This document shows positions 35,131-48,100 of a DNA stretch of 64,000 nucleotides, piece after piece. This stretch comes from Baylisascaris procyonis (lineage: Eukaryota > Nematoda > Chromadorea > Rhabditida > Ascarididae). Location of the stretch: assembly GCA_037389465.1 (NCBI GenBank), contig JAZARR010000033.1, forward strand, positions 1,402,501-1,466,500. The letters are read 5' to 3'. The stretch's first letter is position 1. The number at the start of each line of letters is the position of its first letter. A model generated the notes under the pieces. That model was not told where the DNA came from, did no database searches, and saw nothing but the letters and a program-made list of their open reading frames with translations. Both the position numbers and the translations under genes were made by a program.

Positions 35131-35510
35131 GGGGCGGGGGGAGGGGAAGGGTAGGTCTAAGAGGTGTTTCCTCCAGTTCACTTCCTTTAGGCTATGAGCG
35201 TGGTGGCTCATACAATTGGCTTGAGGAAGAGATACGCCCCATAGAGCGTAGGAGTGTGCAAAGATATCGATTTTAGTAATGTTTGCATTGTGGGATAGAT
35301 GGCGAGCTTTTGGTCAAATCGGCCCCGGTGGGACCAACTTTAACGCATTGCCATAGGGAGGTAGGCTGAACCTGTTTCCGGTCCGAGTTGGGTAAGAGAC
35401 GGCCACTCAATCGCGATTGAATTCAACCCATATGTTAAACCTGGTGCCGGCTTCGACTAGTACCGGATTTGGCCCATATCCCAGCTGGTACCTTGAACAG
35501 AATAGCTTAC
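35131..35510. other. GC-richer block upstream of ClpX, unassigned
   Basis: This block has clearly more G and C than its surroundings and few long frames. It begins with a G-run (GGGCGGGGGCGGGGGGAGGG, 35127-35146) and later contains GGTGCCGGCTTCGACTAGTA near 35441-35461. It could be a dispersed repeat or the promoter region of the ClpX gene; the sequence alone does not decide. A TTACAG acceptor-like site at its right end could serve an upstream leader. Confidence 0.3.
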
Positions 35511-35629
35511 AGTGATTTTATGCGTATGTGCCCATTTGCGGGCTAGCTATCATGCGATCCACTTCTTAATATTATCGAACGCTTTAATCGATGTGATCGC
35601 TGTTGTGATACTGGTTAGTGTTAAGGAGA

Positions 35630-38600
35630 ATGGCAGGTGCATCTCCCGCTTTGTTGTTATTACGACGTCAGTGTCAACCACTACTGAGGTCCACCTTCAA
35701 ACGATGTTCGTCATCGAGCACAAACGGAACTTCATCGGGTGACAACGATGACCCACCATCGGCAAACACTAACTTTGCTAATGATAAACGTGCCATCAGG
35801 TCAACGTATCATTGCCGCGAATGTGGGAAACCACTCAAAAGTGTCCCAACTGTCACACGTTTGTTCTTATCGTTGTTGTCACGGATCTGTTGCTGTCATA
35901 TGAATGAGACCGATGTTTTCATTCTCGATGCCTCTTTTGTTCTCTTCTTTTTTTTTCAACTTTGTCGTATTTCTGCAAAAAATAATTCTTTCTTCATCCG
36001 TTGGAAATTCGTCAGATTTAATTTGATTCAATGAAAAGTTCAAAGTCTATGAAAGAAAATGTTTTCTAAAATAAGCGATAACGATTTTCGCATGGAACAT
36101 GAGAATAGGTGACCTTATTCATGTTAATTATGCACTTCACAATTCTTATTTTAATAGTGAAGGAAATGATGAAATTTGCAAATTTCTGCGCAAGTGAAGT
36201 AAACTGCTAGGATTGCGTTGATTAAATTCAATAATTGAACTACAAATATATTAGAGTTGAATTGTGATAAGAAAAAATATGTTGACTGATGTAAGAGTAA
36301 AGAAAATGGAGAGCGGTAAACGGAATCCCCACCGTATGCAATCAGTTTCGTTTTAATGCTTTTTATTGTCGAGTTTTTGTTTGCAGCGACAACACGATAT
36401 TTCCACTGCGAAAGTTGCAACCGACTTTATAGTGGTGGATCATCGGATGAAGAAGCTCAAAAATGGAATATTCTTAAAGCGAACGAAACGAGTCAAAAAC
36501 CTCCCTATCCACTCCAGGTTGGCTTTCGCTTCTTTGGTGGTCGCTTCTGAAATTATGCTAGAGTAGTTGACACCCAGTGAACTCATAGCATAGGGCCGAT
36601 GACATTAGTGGAAACAACAGGCATTTGAAAATTGATGCTAATAGGCCAATCATGTGCAAACAAAAGAACATAGATATGTGTTCATTCAGCATGGTTGTAG
36701 CATTACACTGAACACTGATTCCTGAACTTGGAAATATTTTTATATTGAGTCGGCACTAAAATGACAGCTTTCAGCTGGTAATGGATCGTTTAGGGAACGC
36801 TATGGTGAATCGTATAAGGGGTTGAAGGAGGATTATGCAATTTAGAAGTAGAAACTTGAAGCCTCTATCTGATGACACTATACGAATTAGATTGTTACTA
36901 GTGAAATCGGCACATTCCTCAGCAATCTTCTGATTTAATGCGAAAATGAAAACGAATATATGGAAGGAGAATAGACGATGACATTTTGTGAATGGCACTC
37001 ACTAGGACGGTTTCGATATTCAGCATTGAAGAGGAAGATGTAAACGGTGACATTCATCTGAAATTAGATGAAAATGTCGTAAGAAATGCGACCCAAGAGT
37101 CCCAACTGGGTAGTGCAACATTTCCTTACGTTGCTGAACTCCAAGTTGTTGTGTCCCTTCCTTATATTCATCAAGACGACTCATTCAGAAGTCTGCCATC
37201 CATATTTCAGCCGAAAATCGCTCTGCATTACGTTAATGATGGGGATGCTCCAACGAATGGCTGAAAGAGCTTGAAATACGCTTGAGTAACTCCACTTCCA
37301 AATTAATTCCTGCACATGGGATTTAATTTGGAAGTGGAGTGGAATCAATTGCAAATTTAGTGTTTTTGTAAGGGTTTTTGGAAATTCAAAGTTTCCGAAG
37401 CGAAATACTCTCAGAAGATCAAATAAATGGTCGGGAAGAGTAAATTTCTTGATACCTTATCGTCTATCCCAATAAGACTGGTGAATCATCAAGAGGTATC
37501 AGTTAAGAGTCACTGAAAAAAGGGTACCAGTTAGAGGTGAAGATTTCATACCACCTGTGCCTTTTTTGCTACGTCTATTATTTCATTCTGTGCTGCTAAT
37601 AAATCTTGATATATGTTTTCCCTCTATAGTACACTGTTTAAATTTCCTTTCATAGGAAACAGTCTTGTTGAATAACGTATATGCCATCACTGATTTCAGT
37701 AATACAGTTCTCTCAATGCATTTTACTGGATTGCTTGAGTGCTTGATGTGAAGTTGTATTAGAGTTGCGCGAACAAGTCTGCTGATTGCCACAGTTTTGC
37801 AGATATCCGAGTATCTTGACAGGTTTGTTGTGGGACAAAGTCAGGCGAAGAAGACACTGGCAGTGGGTGTTTACCAGCACTATCGCAGACTCAACCACAA
37901 CATCGAAAACAACGTCGGCTCAATTGCGAGTGGTGCGAGTGAATTGGCACGTAACGGCAGTAATGTGCCACGAGGTGTGCTCTACCAGGAAGACTACAGA
38001 ACTGTCCGAGGCGACATACGTGTCAATGCATACAGCGAACCACCAACTGCTCCTCAGCGGCCCACATCTCCGTTGTTCCGTTCTATTCCGGAAACAGAAC
38101 CGCCAATAAGGCTAGAGAAATCGAATATCCTCTTGTTAGGACCGTCTGGAGTGGGCAAGACGTTCGTCACGCAGACTTTGGCTAGAATACTCGATGTGCC
38201 AATCGCGCTTTGCGATTGTACATCAATGACGCAGGCTGGGTAAGTTATCTCCCTCAATAGGATTCGTCATGTACGAAATGGTTGCAGTGAATTTCAAATT
38301 ATGCTTAATGTTTATCCAAGCCTTCTGAGGATATTTTATGAAGACATTAGCATCGTCACTGCAATTAGGATGGAGCAGGAACAGAAAAGGTATAGCGAAT
38401 CTAACCAAACGTGAATGGTTTCCTGAGTTTTCACAAAAACACGATTATGTAAAAGTAGGAAGTTGAAGTTTTTTGAACAAATATCCTCTTTCAAAAAAAA
38501 AAAAAAAAAAAAAAAACGATTTCTCCGTTTACATTTAATCCCAAAGTCTTTTATTTGAGATAATTTAATTTACTGTTTATTTACAGTTCGACACTCCTGA

Positions 38601-41600
38601 ATGATACAAGTTCAAGGACTACAGCCTTTTGTGGAATGTGGGGAAGGAATTGAAATTGTCTCGCAATAGCAATCGGGTCAGAGGTCACTACTCTTAGCCA
38701 TTTTAAAGGAATATTGACGTATCTGAAGAGCAAGTGTGAAGCCAAGAGGAAAGGGCATTCATCCATCTCTCTCTTATATAGCTTCGTCAGTGTCAAATGT
38801 TTATGCACGTTGAAATCGAATTTTATGCGTTTTGCAGTTATGTTGGGGAGGACGTTGAAAGCGTAATCCAGAAATTAGTGCAGAACGCTGGGGGAAACGT
38901 CGACCGAGCTCAACAGGGTATCGTTTTTCTCGACGAAATCGACAAGATCGCAGCAGCACACAATACACAGTCGCATGCGTATCGCGACGTGAGTGGTGAA
39001 GGTGTACAGCATGCTCTGTTGAAACTCGTTGAAGGTTATTTCTTCTCGTTTTCTTTGCGCTTACTTGGTTTTATTTCTGCTGACACCTCAATTTTCCGTG
39101 TTTTACAAATGGGATATGAGACATTAACTTACATTTGTGTAGTAATGCGTTTCGTTTAAAAGCGTTAATTGTTTTGTTTGGATAACACACGTGGATACGG
39201 TTGTGTTTCTATTTTATTCACATGAAGGGGAAAAAAGACAAGGAGCAAAAATGTGGTGCAAGGTAGGTGCAGTGAAACGCTACAGCGTCTACTTCTGACT
39301 GGTACATGAACATCGTTCCTTAACCATGTATAACAGGTGACTAATTTCGAGGATATATGTTAGATTGCTAGCAGCATACCGCTGATCTCATGTATAACTC
39401 ATCTTGAAGCCAACTTGTCCCGTGAAGAAATGCATTCTTCTAAGCCATCTTTGTGTAAAATACGATCGCCGCCATCTTAAGACCTCTTCGTGGTTCATAG
39501 TTGAGCCTAATACTGTGGCTAAGATCTTTTATGTGAGCTACGCTTCACGTCTAGCTGATATCAGCCGTTCATGTGGAGCGTATGTGTAAGTGAGATTATG
39601 CATAACTTAGTTTCAGGATTTACTGTCAAAGTTTTTGTGCATAGATTATTATTTGCCTGATTGCGGTTCACCTTTTCATGGAATCTTCGTGCTAATATAC
39701 ATAATCATCTGTTGCGTTAGATGTAGGTGAATAGAGCTGCCGTCACTATTTTTTATAAGTTTTAAGGAAAAGCCTATGGCAAGTGCAGCAATTCAGATTT
39801 TTATAAGAAAGAATTGGAATTTCGTTCCTATTTTGAATGTATTCATTTCATCGAACCTGAACAGAGCTCACAAATAAGGGGTAACTTTTTCTGTAGACCA
39901 CTGGTTCCCGTATTGTAGACTTTGAAGAAATTTTGACGCTTTATCGAAGTCCCATGCGAGAGAGAATGGGAGGTGGATATGGCGAGGTTTGCTCAGACCT
40001 GACGGAATAAGTCACATTGTGATGTGATTTCATGCGACTTTGATGCACAGAGAGAAGCAGGGAGAGAAGCCTTAATGCGTTTTCTTACAAAAGGTGATTT
40101 ATCTGCAGAAAGAGATAACGTTATATGCTGCTTCTCCCATAAATGAATAAATGCTTGCATAAAGCGATATAAAATGACATATTCAACAAGAGAAATAAAT
40201 TGACCTCTGATTTCGTTTTTTGAAGTAATTTTTTGCTTCATTTTATGCGCTTGCTCGCTGAGATGGCAGTATTCGAGTTTGAGCTTCACTCTTATATCAG
40301 CGATAACCTTTCATTATTAAACGGAAATTACCGAACAAATAAACATGTTTAGGAACGGTTGTTAACGTGAAGAGTGGTCGCAAGACAGTGGCTACTCAGC
40401 AGGACACCGTCCAGGTGGACACCTCCGATGTTCTATTCGTCGCATCTGGTGCCTTCACTGCTTTGGATCGCATAGTTGGAAAACGTCTCGATCAGAAAAT
40501 GCTTGGATTCGGTTTGCCCATTTGTTGGCTTTTTCACTCATGGCAGAGCTGCCGTATGAATAATGAGTAAGAAATTTTGTCTGTTGTCGCCAAACCAGTG
40601 GGAGCAGAGAAGTCGGCAGGTGTATGCAAATAGTTGAACGTAATGTCAGGAGAGCGGCGATGAGTTTTAGATGCCGTTTTGTGGATAAAAGGTGTGAATT
40701 TGTTCATCCTCACATATGCGATGGTTTTTTATTGTATCTTGAAAGCGATATCACTAAATTCGAAGATGGTATAAATCGTAAAAAAAATGAACAGAACGAA
40801 GGAGCGGATGAGATTTCCTAGCACTTGAATGGTCAGATCGTACGCTTTGTGTTGTTCACTAAAACTAGGGCTAGTAAACTGAAAAGGACACAAAACTAGA
40901 CTTTGCAAAAAAAAAAAAAAAAAGGATAACATCCTATTCAGCTTTTTGAAACGAAAACTACTATAGTAAAGAATCATCGTTCTTTTCTGTGTTTATTTTC
41001 AACCAATTCGCCTGAGTAATAAAGTACTTTTATGCTCTTGATCATTAATTATTTCACTGATAGGGGAAGGGAGAGAGGGCAGAGGGGAGAAGACCACCCA
41101 CTTTTCGATATTTCATGAACTGCCGAAAATGCAACGTTTGTTGCGCTTTTGTCTATCCATTCGTTTGCTAACTCTCATCCACAAGCATTAACAATGTTTT
41201 CGATGCTGCTGGAATTTCTACTTTCATCGAGGTTTTTTTCGTTCTTGGTTCGTTCAGGCTTCGTTTTTTGAGGATGAAAGCAGATGTGAATGAGAATGTT
41301 TCGCCTTTGGCTTCACCTTCGAAATGGACCTTTCTGATCACAGCCACACCACGTATAGTCACTCACTTGACTACTTAAATTTAGCAACCCTTTCTATGTT
41401 GCAATAGATTGAAGTAGAACTGTCTTGCGCACTAGTTTTCCTGAAAACAACTTCAAAGTAGGCATTTCAGATTGCTTATCTCGGGGAAACTGCTTTTAGG
41501 TGCCAAATCGGGCAATCAGCGTATTACGGCTGACGATAAGATGGAGAGTGTGGTCGCAAGGAAAAGAGACGAGTTGTTGCAGCACGCCGATCAGGGGGAC

Positions 41601-43725
41601 CTTATTTCTTTTGGCATCGTACCAGAACTTGTCGGACGATTCCCCGTTATCGTCCCGTTCCACAGTTTCGACAAGGTGTGCTTTATGTTCTTTCTATCTT
41701 TTAATTGATTAGTTTATATACTATAAAGCGTATTGTCCCATCTTCCATTTTTGCTCTCAAAAAGTGTTCCTTCTGTTTCGACCTGTGAAAGGTTGTACCC
41801 CAGAGAGTCCGTGGGGTGTGCCCTGAGCTCGAGAAAAGGGAAAAAGGGGGACAGGGCATACCCCGGAGAGTTCGTGGGAATGCGCATTTATGGGCGCTTT
41901 TGATAAGTGTGAAAAACAGACAGTGGATGCTGCGATTTTACTGGCAGCTGGAAACTTTGAAGTGAAAAAAAACCGAAATCATCGTGCTGTGAGAAACTAC
42001 TACACTGCCTTCCTTCACCATCCTCTCCCACCCTCCTCTTCTGCTGTCTTTGTTCCTATTTCCTTCTGTGTTGGGCAGAACCGTTGTGTCAAATGCGTTT
42101 TTTTTTTTTTTTTTTTGGCTCGCGTGCATCAGCCGCTAGTTGGAAGCGGTTTTGAGAGCTCGAGAAAAGGGGAGAGGGCACTTTTTTTGTGGGGTTCAGT
42201 AAGCTTGTTTCACGAAGTTGCTCAGAAGGTAACATTGTGGTCAAAATAAGGAAAAGAAAGATTCTTCTGCAGTAGTGAAGAGGAAGAAGGCTGGATAAAT
42301 TAAAGTGGTTACAATATGATTCGCTTCGACAGAAACTTGTCACTGACGCAAACGTCAGTGTGGTGGGATGAGGCACGGCTTAGGTAGAATCCTTTTTCAA
42401 GATGTGAAGAAAATCTTTATTTTTTTATGGCAGCTAGACCACACACTATGTGGTAATTAAGCCCATGCGTTGATTTCTTTATTTGAAATTTTGAGATCCC
42501 CTTCTTATTAGACCGTTTGTACAAAATATCGCGAGCTTTCCGTCACAACTTTTTGTTGTTTATCTGTGGTGGAAAACTGTGATGCTCTTGTGCCCTCTAA
42601 AGATTGCAGTTGTCACACTCTTTGTTTTTAACCGCTTTTGGTGTACAGAGAGGCTGCATGCAGCGAAGGAGATGCTGTGAGAGCAAGCTTCACCTACAAA
42701 ATCTGCATGCTTATGCTGCTGTCCTTTCCCCTTCCTCGTCGTATCATAGCCAGAGGCGATGCATCCCAATCCATTCACCATACTGTGTGATACAAATTAG
42801 CCATATTGGTAATTGTTTAGAACATGCTGGTGCGTGTGCTGACAGAACCAGCTAATTCGCTTCTCGCCCAAATGAAACTGCAATTCGCCATTGATGGCGT
42901 CGATCTGTCGTTCTCGCAAGATGCGCTCGAGGAAATTGCCGAAATGGCACTTGAACGCAAGACTGGTGCGAGGGCACTCAGATCAATCGTTGAAAAGGTG
43001 CATTCATATGATTTTCGTCGTGAAACTGCGGAGCCTCGATATATTTATTGGTGGCTTGCTGTGTCTTTCAAGCGAGTGACGTGAGTGAAATCCTTTTTGG
43101 TCGAAGGTGAAATCCGACGAGGAGGGAGGGGGGGGGGGCAATTCATCAAGGAACGAGGCTAAGCGGCAACGCTGATGATGACGTGTAGTAGTAAGGTCCG
43201 ATCAGAAAAAAGAGTTGGTTTGCTCCCTTGCAGAGTACTTTTAGCGTTGGATCCATCGATACTGGTGACTGACAGTTTCTTAAGACTACACCTAACTTCA
43301 TAAATCCTGCACTGAGACCATGCCTTGGTTATATGCTTGATGGATCCGAGGTACAAAGCAGCTTTGAGGCTAAATATCAAGCCTGTAAGTAGAAGTGACT
43401 TAGAAAGGCGGCACATTACTTGTAGGGGACGTGGAAAAACTTTGTGGTTTTGCAAACGGCGACGTTGTTAGTGAAAAAGAGTGGGTCTCCCGTCCGCAGC
43501 GTGCACATCGTTCTCAAAAGTTTGCTGTTTAGTTATGATATGCAACATTCCGATGGGGTGCTGGTTAAATTAGTTAACTTGTTGTATTTGCAGGTATTGC
43601 TGGAGGCTAAATTCCTTGTGCCGGGCAGCAATATAGAAAGTGTTCATGTGACTCGCGATTGTGTGCGTGGATTGAGCGATTATGTGATCACGAGACGCGT
43701 GCAGCCGATCTCTGCTACGCAGTGA
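35630..43725 (+). CDS. CLPX: Mitochondrial ClpX, AAA+ unfoldase of the ClpXP protease (8 exons, complete)
   Basis: ClpX unfolds proteins in the mitochondrial matrix and feeds them to ClpP. Exons are 35630-35840, 36387-36517, 37803-38239, 38838-39034, 40353-40511, 41500-41675, 42821-42997 and 43594-43725. All phases agree and give 540 codons (539 aa). Residues 1-30 are Arg/Ser-rich without acids, as in a mitochondrial presequence. Cys62/65 and Cys78/81 form the zinc-binding domain, split by intron 1. VGQSQAKK opens the AAA+ module. Walker A GPSGVGKT is 227-234, pore loop GYVGED 260-265 and Walker B IVFLDE 288-293. LGFG at 376-379 matches the loop that docks on ClpP. The arginine finger is R425, and the sensor-2 segment GAR ends at R488. 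The ATG at 35630 is chosen because the presequence begins there; GTG at 35618 is upstream in frame. No key residue is missing. Donors of introns 1, 4 and 5 are weak but phase-consistent. Confidence 0.95.
37289..37340. repeat. Perfect 18-bp inverted repeat in ClpX intron 2
   Basis: The arm ACTCCACTTCCAAATTAA (37289-37306) is exactly repeated in reverse complement at 37323-37340, with a 16-nt loop. In RNA it would fold into an 18-bp hairpin without mismatches. It sits in the second intron of ClpX. It may be a remnant of a small inverted-repeat transposon or simply a structured intron segment. Confidence 0.85.
38494..38516. repeat. Poly(A) tract in ClpX intron 3
   Basis: An uninterrupted run of about 22-23 A residues. 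It is a simple homopolymer with no gene attached, and its length in the assembly may be inaccurate. Confidence 0.85.
41796..41879. repeat. Short diverged direct repeats in ClpX intron 6
   Basis: TACCCCAGAGAGTCCGTGGG at 41796-41815 recurs with few changes at 41859-41878 (TACCCCGGAGAGTTCGTGGG). The linked sequence GAGCTCGAGAAAAGGG at 41825-41840 recurs at 42156-42171. All lie in ClpX intron 6. They look like pieces of a locally duplicated purine-rich repeat. Confidence 0.7.
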
Positions 43726-45104
43726 GCTCGTCATGATTTCAATGATTCACCGAATAAGCTTCGTTTCGAAGCCCTCTCGAACACATCTTCCTCATGATCC
43801 CTTGGGTCTTCTTTTCCCTTCACAAATGGCGACGTTCCGCATCGTCGAGTCATTTCAGGTGCAAACTTTTCGGCTAATAATTTCTTTTTTCTGGAAGAAT
43901 TTTAGATCGAATGCAGCCGCATGGTTTCCAAAAAATTGCACTGCCTTTGAAATCCATCTGGCTGCTCCCAAGACTTAGCTTATTTTACAGGGGTTCTTGT
44001 GAACACAGCTCTTGCTTGATGATCGCGGAATTTTGGGAGGAGGTGGCTCAAGCGGCATTTTCTAGCACCGCTGAAGGGGATCGCTGAGAAATTAATCCAC
44101 TCCTGGGGAGAAATTTCAAAGGCAATATGTATTCACATTCAAGTAATGTTGTATTTTAACCCACTCTTTATTTTCCTCAGAATGTACATAAATAAAGGAG
44201 AACGGGCGGTTAACAACGGCTACAGTTCACTGCAGCACTGTGAGGAACTGCTCACTTCGGTAAACATCGTATGACTCGAACGAAAGGTCGTTTATCTAGA
44301 GTCGTTTCCGTCTCGGCCGAACTAAGTCTATCTAAGTCATCTCTACATTACGCTATTGGGTGATGAAACTGCGGTTCCATCATCACCTTGTCCAGGTTGT
44401 TTAGGGGTCATCTTTGGCAACAGTAAGCGGCGGATGTACGAATTTCGAATCATATTTCATGAAAATTTGTGGTGCCCACCCCTTTCTCCTTCCCTGACCG
44501 CTCACTTCATTCTTTCCGAGTCTCGAAAAAAATAAAAATAAAGAGGAGTGAGGGAATTTAGCGAAACTGACAACAACAATGGGAAAACGGGAGGAAATGG
44601 GTGACAAAACAGCGACCGGTTGAAGCAAATATTTTCAAAACAAAAAGGCGTTGAACAGCGGCAAGTACTGCGTAAAACTTAAACGGATAACAAGGATTCC
44701 ACATTTAATGGAGTACACATTAAACAATTCAGACAGAGTGAGGAAGTGACGAAAAGATATGCGGCCTCAATTGCCACAGATCTTAAGCCACAGAGGCCAG
44801 CCAGAAGTGCTGCATAAAGACCCAAAGGACACAGAATCCTTTTTCAGTGAAACGTCAACCAAAAAATACGCCGATGTTAATGCGTGAAAAATGACAAGTA
44901 GCAAAGCGATACACTGGCCAGTTTCGGAGGATACTAAAGCGTTATAAACTATGCAAAACGGAATGTCGAAATCGGAACGAAGCGTACACTTCACGTCGTT
45001 GATTTTTCCTAGCCTGTACCGGTCGCTGCTAAAGAACTGAGATACGCTGACGTCTCATTTCTCCTTAGGATGGATAGGAAATGGATATTGACACATCCAC
45101 GGCC
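43726..45104. other. Convergent 3' region between ClpX and the minus-strand gene
   Basis: No gene is supported here. It must hold the 3' UTRs of both neighbours. A plus-strand AATAAA is at 44191-44196, 466 nt after the ClpX stop, and a minus-strand AATAAA (TTTATT on the plus strand) is at 44167-44172. The two candidate polyadenylation signals lie within 30 bp of each other. Use of either is inferred from the hexamer alone. Confidence 0.4.
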
Positions 45105-48100
45105 TCAACTTTCGAATATAGCCAAGATATCATCGACGCTTTCGACCGAGTTCTTGCTAATCGTGTGCGCTGACTTCCCTGTTCCTTCTCGTTCCTTACC
45201 CGTTTTCGAACGTTTTGGGGGGACATCTTCATCGTCTGATATCAGCACAACCGAATCGGAGTCGTCGCTATCTCCGCTCCCGCTTCCATATACTCTGTTA
45301 TTCATCCCAGATTCAGATTCACCCTGTATCGGAGAACGGGACACAACATTAGGGGTCTGGCTGGAGCAGGATGGCACACCAATCCACTCATGCCCAGCAG
45401 TATCCCCTTCGTTTCTTGATGAACGAGACGCCTTTACGTTATGCCTGTCTCCGGTGGGAGTTTGAGAGCATTCTTTAGTTCCTTCACTAATCGTTGTAGT
45501 CATAGTTTCCTCTTCTCCAATTATTATAGTTTTGATGCCATTCACATCAGCCTGAGGATGAAACCCATCTTCAGCTGCAGGTGTTTGAGGATGAAGTCGA
45601 TCTGCTGAAGATGGAATGTTAGCTTCAGTGGAAGTTGGGGAATGACCAGACTGCAAAGGAATGCACTGCTGTTCCGAATTAGTGTCGAGTGAAGACGCAG
45701 AAAAGAATGTCGATTCTGTTTGCAAGCGTGTGACCATTCCAGAAAGCGCCCAGCACCACCTTACCTCAGTCTCCAACGAACTATCACGCGTCCTCTTCAA
45801 GCGGGAAAATAAACTCTGCGTGAGCTGAAAGGAAAACTTCATATTGAACTGCGAAATTGGAATGGAGAGGACACAACAAAAAAAACAAAACAGCATTCAA
45901 CACAGACGATACCAAGGCCGAAGACAGAGTGCTGCCATTTATTAGTGAGAAAGCTTCGAGTAGGCAGAAACGCTGCATTTAGTGCCAGTGAAGTAAGGAA
46001 ATCCTGTAGATCTACTTTGGCGTTGCCCTAATGGATCTCATCCAGACAATGTCATTTAACCAGAATGCCTTGAGATATTACGCTTCGCTTCGAATTAAAA
46101 AAAGTGATGTGAAGGAATGACATAGAATAAATATTGTTCAGGACTATGCGCTTCAACTGCATCCCGTCCTCTACGCCGTCGGTGCGTAAACATGGCGCAG
46201 TCCTCATTCAACAAACTGGAAATATGAAATATTTCTTCCCTCTTTTCCTTAAAGATCCTTTTCTCTCTCCCTTTCCTCGTCGGATTCGAGAAGAGATAAG
46301 AAGTGTGTCCACAGGCAATGCTAAAGAAAGCATGTGAATGGTGCAAAAACTGGAGATCCTTTTTCAAAAGACTGCTCATCCGGGAATTCGTTATATGTCC
46401 TGTTTGAGAGGTCACCAAATACAACAAAAATTCAGTTTTTTAAAAACAGAAATTCACTGAGAACTGAAAGCCAATTTAGAAAGTCATCCCTCCACTTCAT
46501 TTCAAAGCACTTCATTACGAAAGGTAAATATTGAAAATGAAGAAGTGAAAACTACAATCTCCTTATTCCGTGTGCCATCTTTTGAATCAGATTCACAGCA
46601 ACTCTTACCAGCAGATTACTAATAAACAAGCGAACGCAAACGACCATACTCATTTACAAAAGCAGGCGATCGATCATCTTCATCGAACCTCACCCTTTGG
46701 AGATCCTTTCATTTAGCTCCCCAATCCAAAGACCTCAAGAATATTGTAGGTCAAAGAAAACCTGCCAACGAATTCAGCATTTTCAAATATGGAAGGCAGG
46801 CTCAGCTCTGAAGATCCAAACGACGGAAGTAGATAATTGTGGTCGAGAACAAATTGGAAAAACTGAGATGCGAATCAAAATTTCACTGACAAAGGTAAAT
46901 AAGGTCAACCTCAACGTTTTACCTAATAAAAGAAAATTAAGATTAGATTATTAAGATTCGATTAAGATTAGAACTCTCCTTAGCAGTTGATGTGATGTTG
47001 ATGTAAGAGTTCTAAATGCGTATGTAACTCCTCCTTCCAGAAACTTGAAAAAACAACCTCAACTGGTGGACGAGGAGTGTCCACGACGAGCAGGGCCTTC
47101 AAGATCCGTGTAGCTGGTATCGAATGTGGGAACTCAGACACCTCTGCAGCAATCTTTGCTTCTATCTCCTTCACATCGTCTCCTTTCAGCAAATAGCTCT
47201 GCCGTATAAGCAAGCTCGAAACTGCGTCCGCATATGCCTCTCCGTATTTCTAAACGAATATCTTCATCACTAGAAGCAGTGGTGATACATGAGCGAGGCG
47301 TAATGGTAATCATCCGCACGGCTGTTTTTACCACAAAATTAGTGTAAAGCAAGAGTGAGACTTCTCCTCTCCCACCCGCCCCCCCCCCCTCCACCCAAAA
47401 AAGAAAACAGACTTCATTACACAACAGTAAGATGCTGCCCACACAACAATATGAAGCTTTGCCAGTTCTTTTAATGAAACTTAGTCCAATTTTGTTTAAC
47501 AGCAGTAGAATTTCTAGTTGAACTTGAAATATTCAATTTAAATAATATGCCTCAACGCTTTTAGTGCGACGTTACTTTTCACAGTTGGTCTTTTGAAGTG
47601 AAATCATTCAGGGAGCTGTATCTCTCCTTCCTACAGAAAGTTTTGTTCTTCGCTGCTGAAAAGATCGATTTTCAACTGCAGCAGAGTCGTCCGCAAACGT
47701 AATCATAATAAAGGCCTATCTATGAATAAGAAACTTCAAGTATAGTGCGGAAGCACTTCGAAAATAAAAAAAGGTTTTTCTCTTTACTAATAGGGCTATA
47801 GCTCAATATGCGTCTATCCTCAAATATCTTAGTAAAAGGCATAAGCTTTGCGCATTAAAATCTTCCTATGTTCTCGAAGAAACTTTCCACACAAATGCAC
47901 ATATTTAATTTTAATCCTCGATGCCGCGATCGGAAGCCCTTCACAGTGATTAATCTAGAGCCACCCACATCTCACATCATTCTACCCAAGTGTAAAGTAG
48001 ATCACTATAACCTAATAGTTTCGGCGTTTATCTGCTGTAAAAAGACGCGAAAAGTAAATTGACAACTCTCTGTGCAATAAAAAATGACCTGTTTGCAGAG

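Noticed and set aside
36992..37264. 90-codon frame in ClpX intron 2 as an extra exon
   Set aside because: Exons 2 and 3 join in phase and the joined protein matches ClpX without a gap, so no extra exon is needed; the frame has no recognisable domain.
44401..44994. 75-codon minus-strand frames downstream of the PELP1-like gene as further exons
   Set aside because: The gene already ends at a stop at 45105 after an acidic tail, and the frames have no acceptor in phase.
47800..47830. tRNA-like sequence (GGGCTATAGCTCAATATGCG)
   Set aside because: It resembles an A-box, but no B-box or cloverleaf follows.
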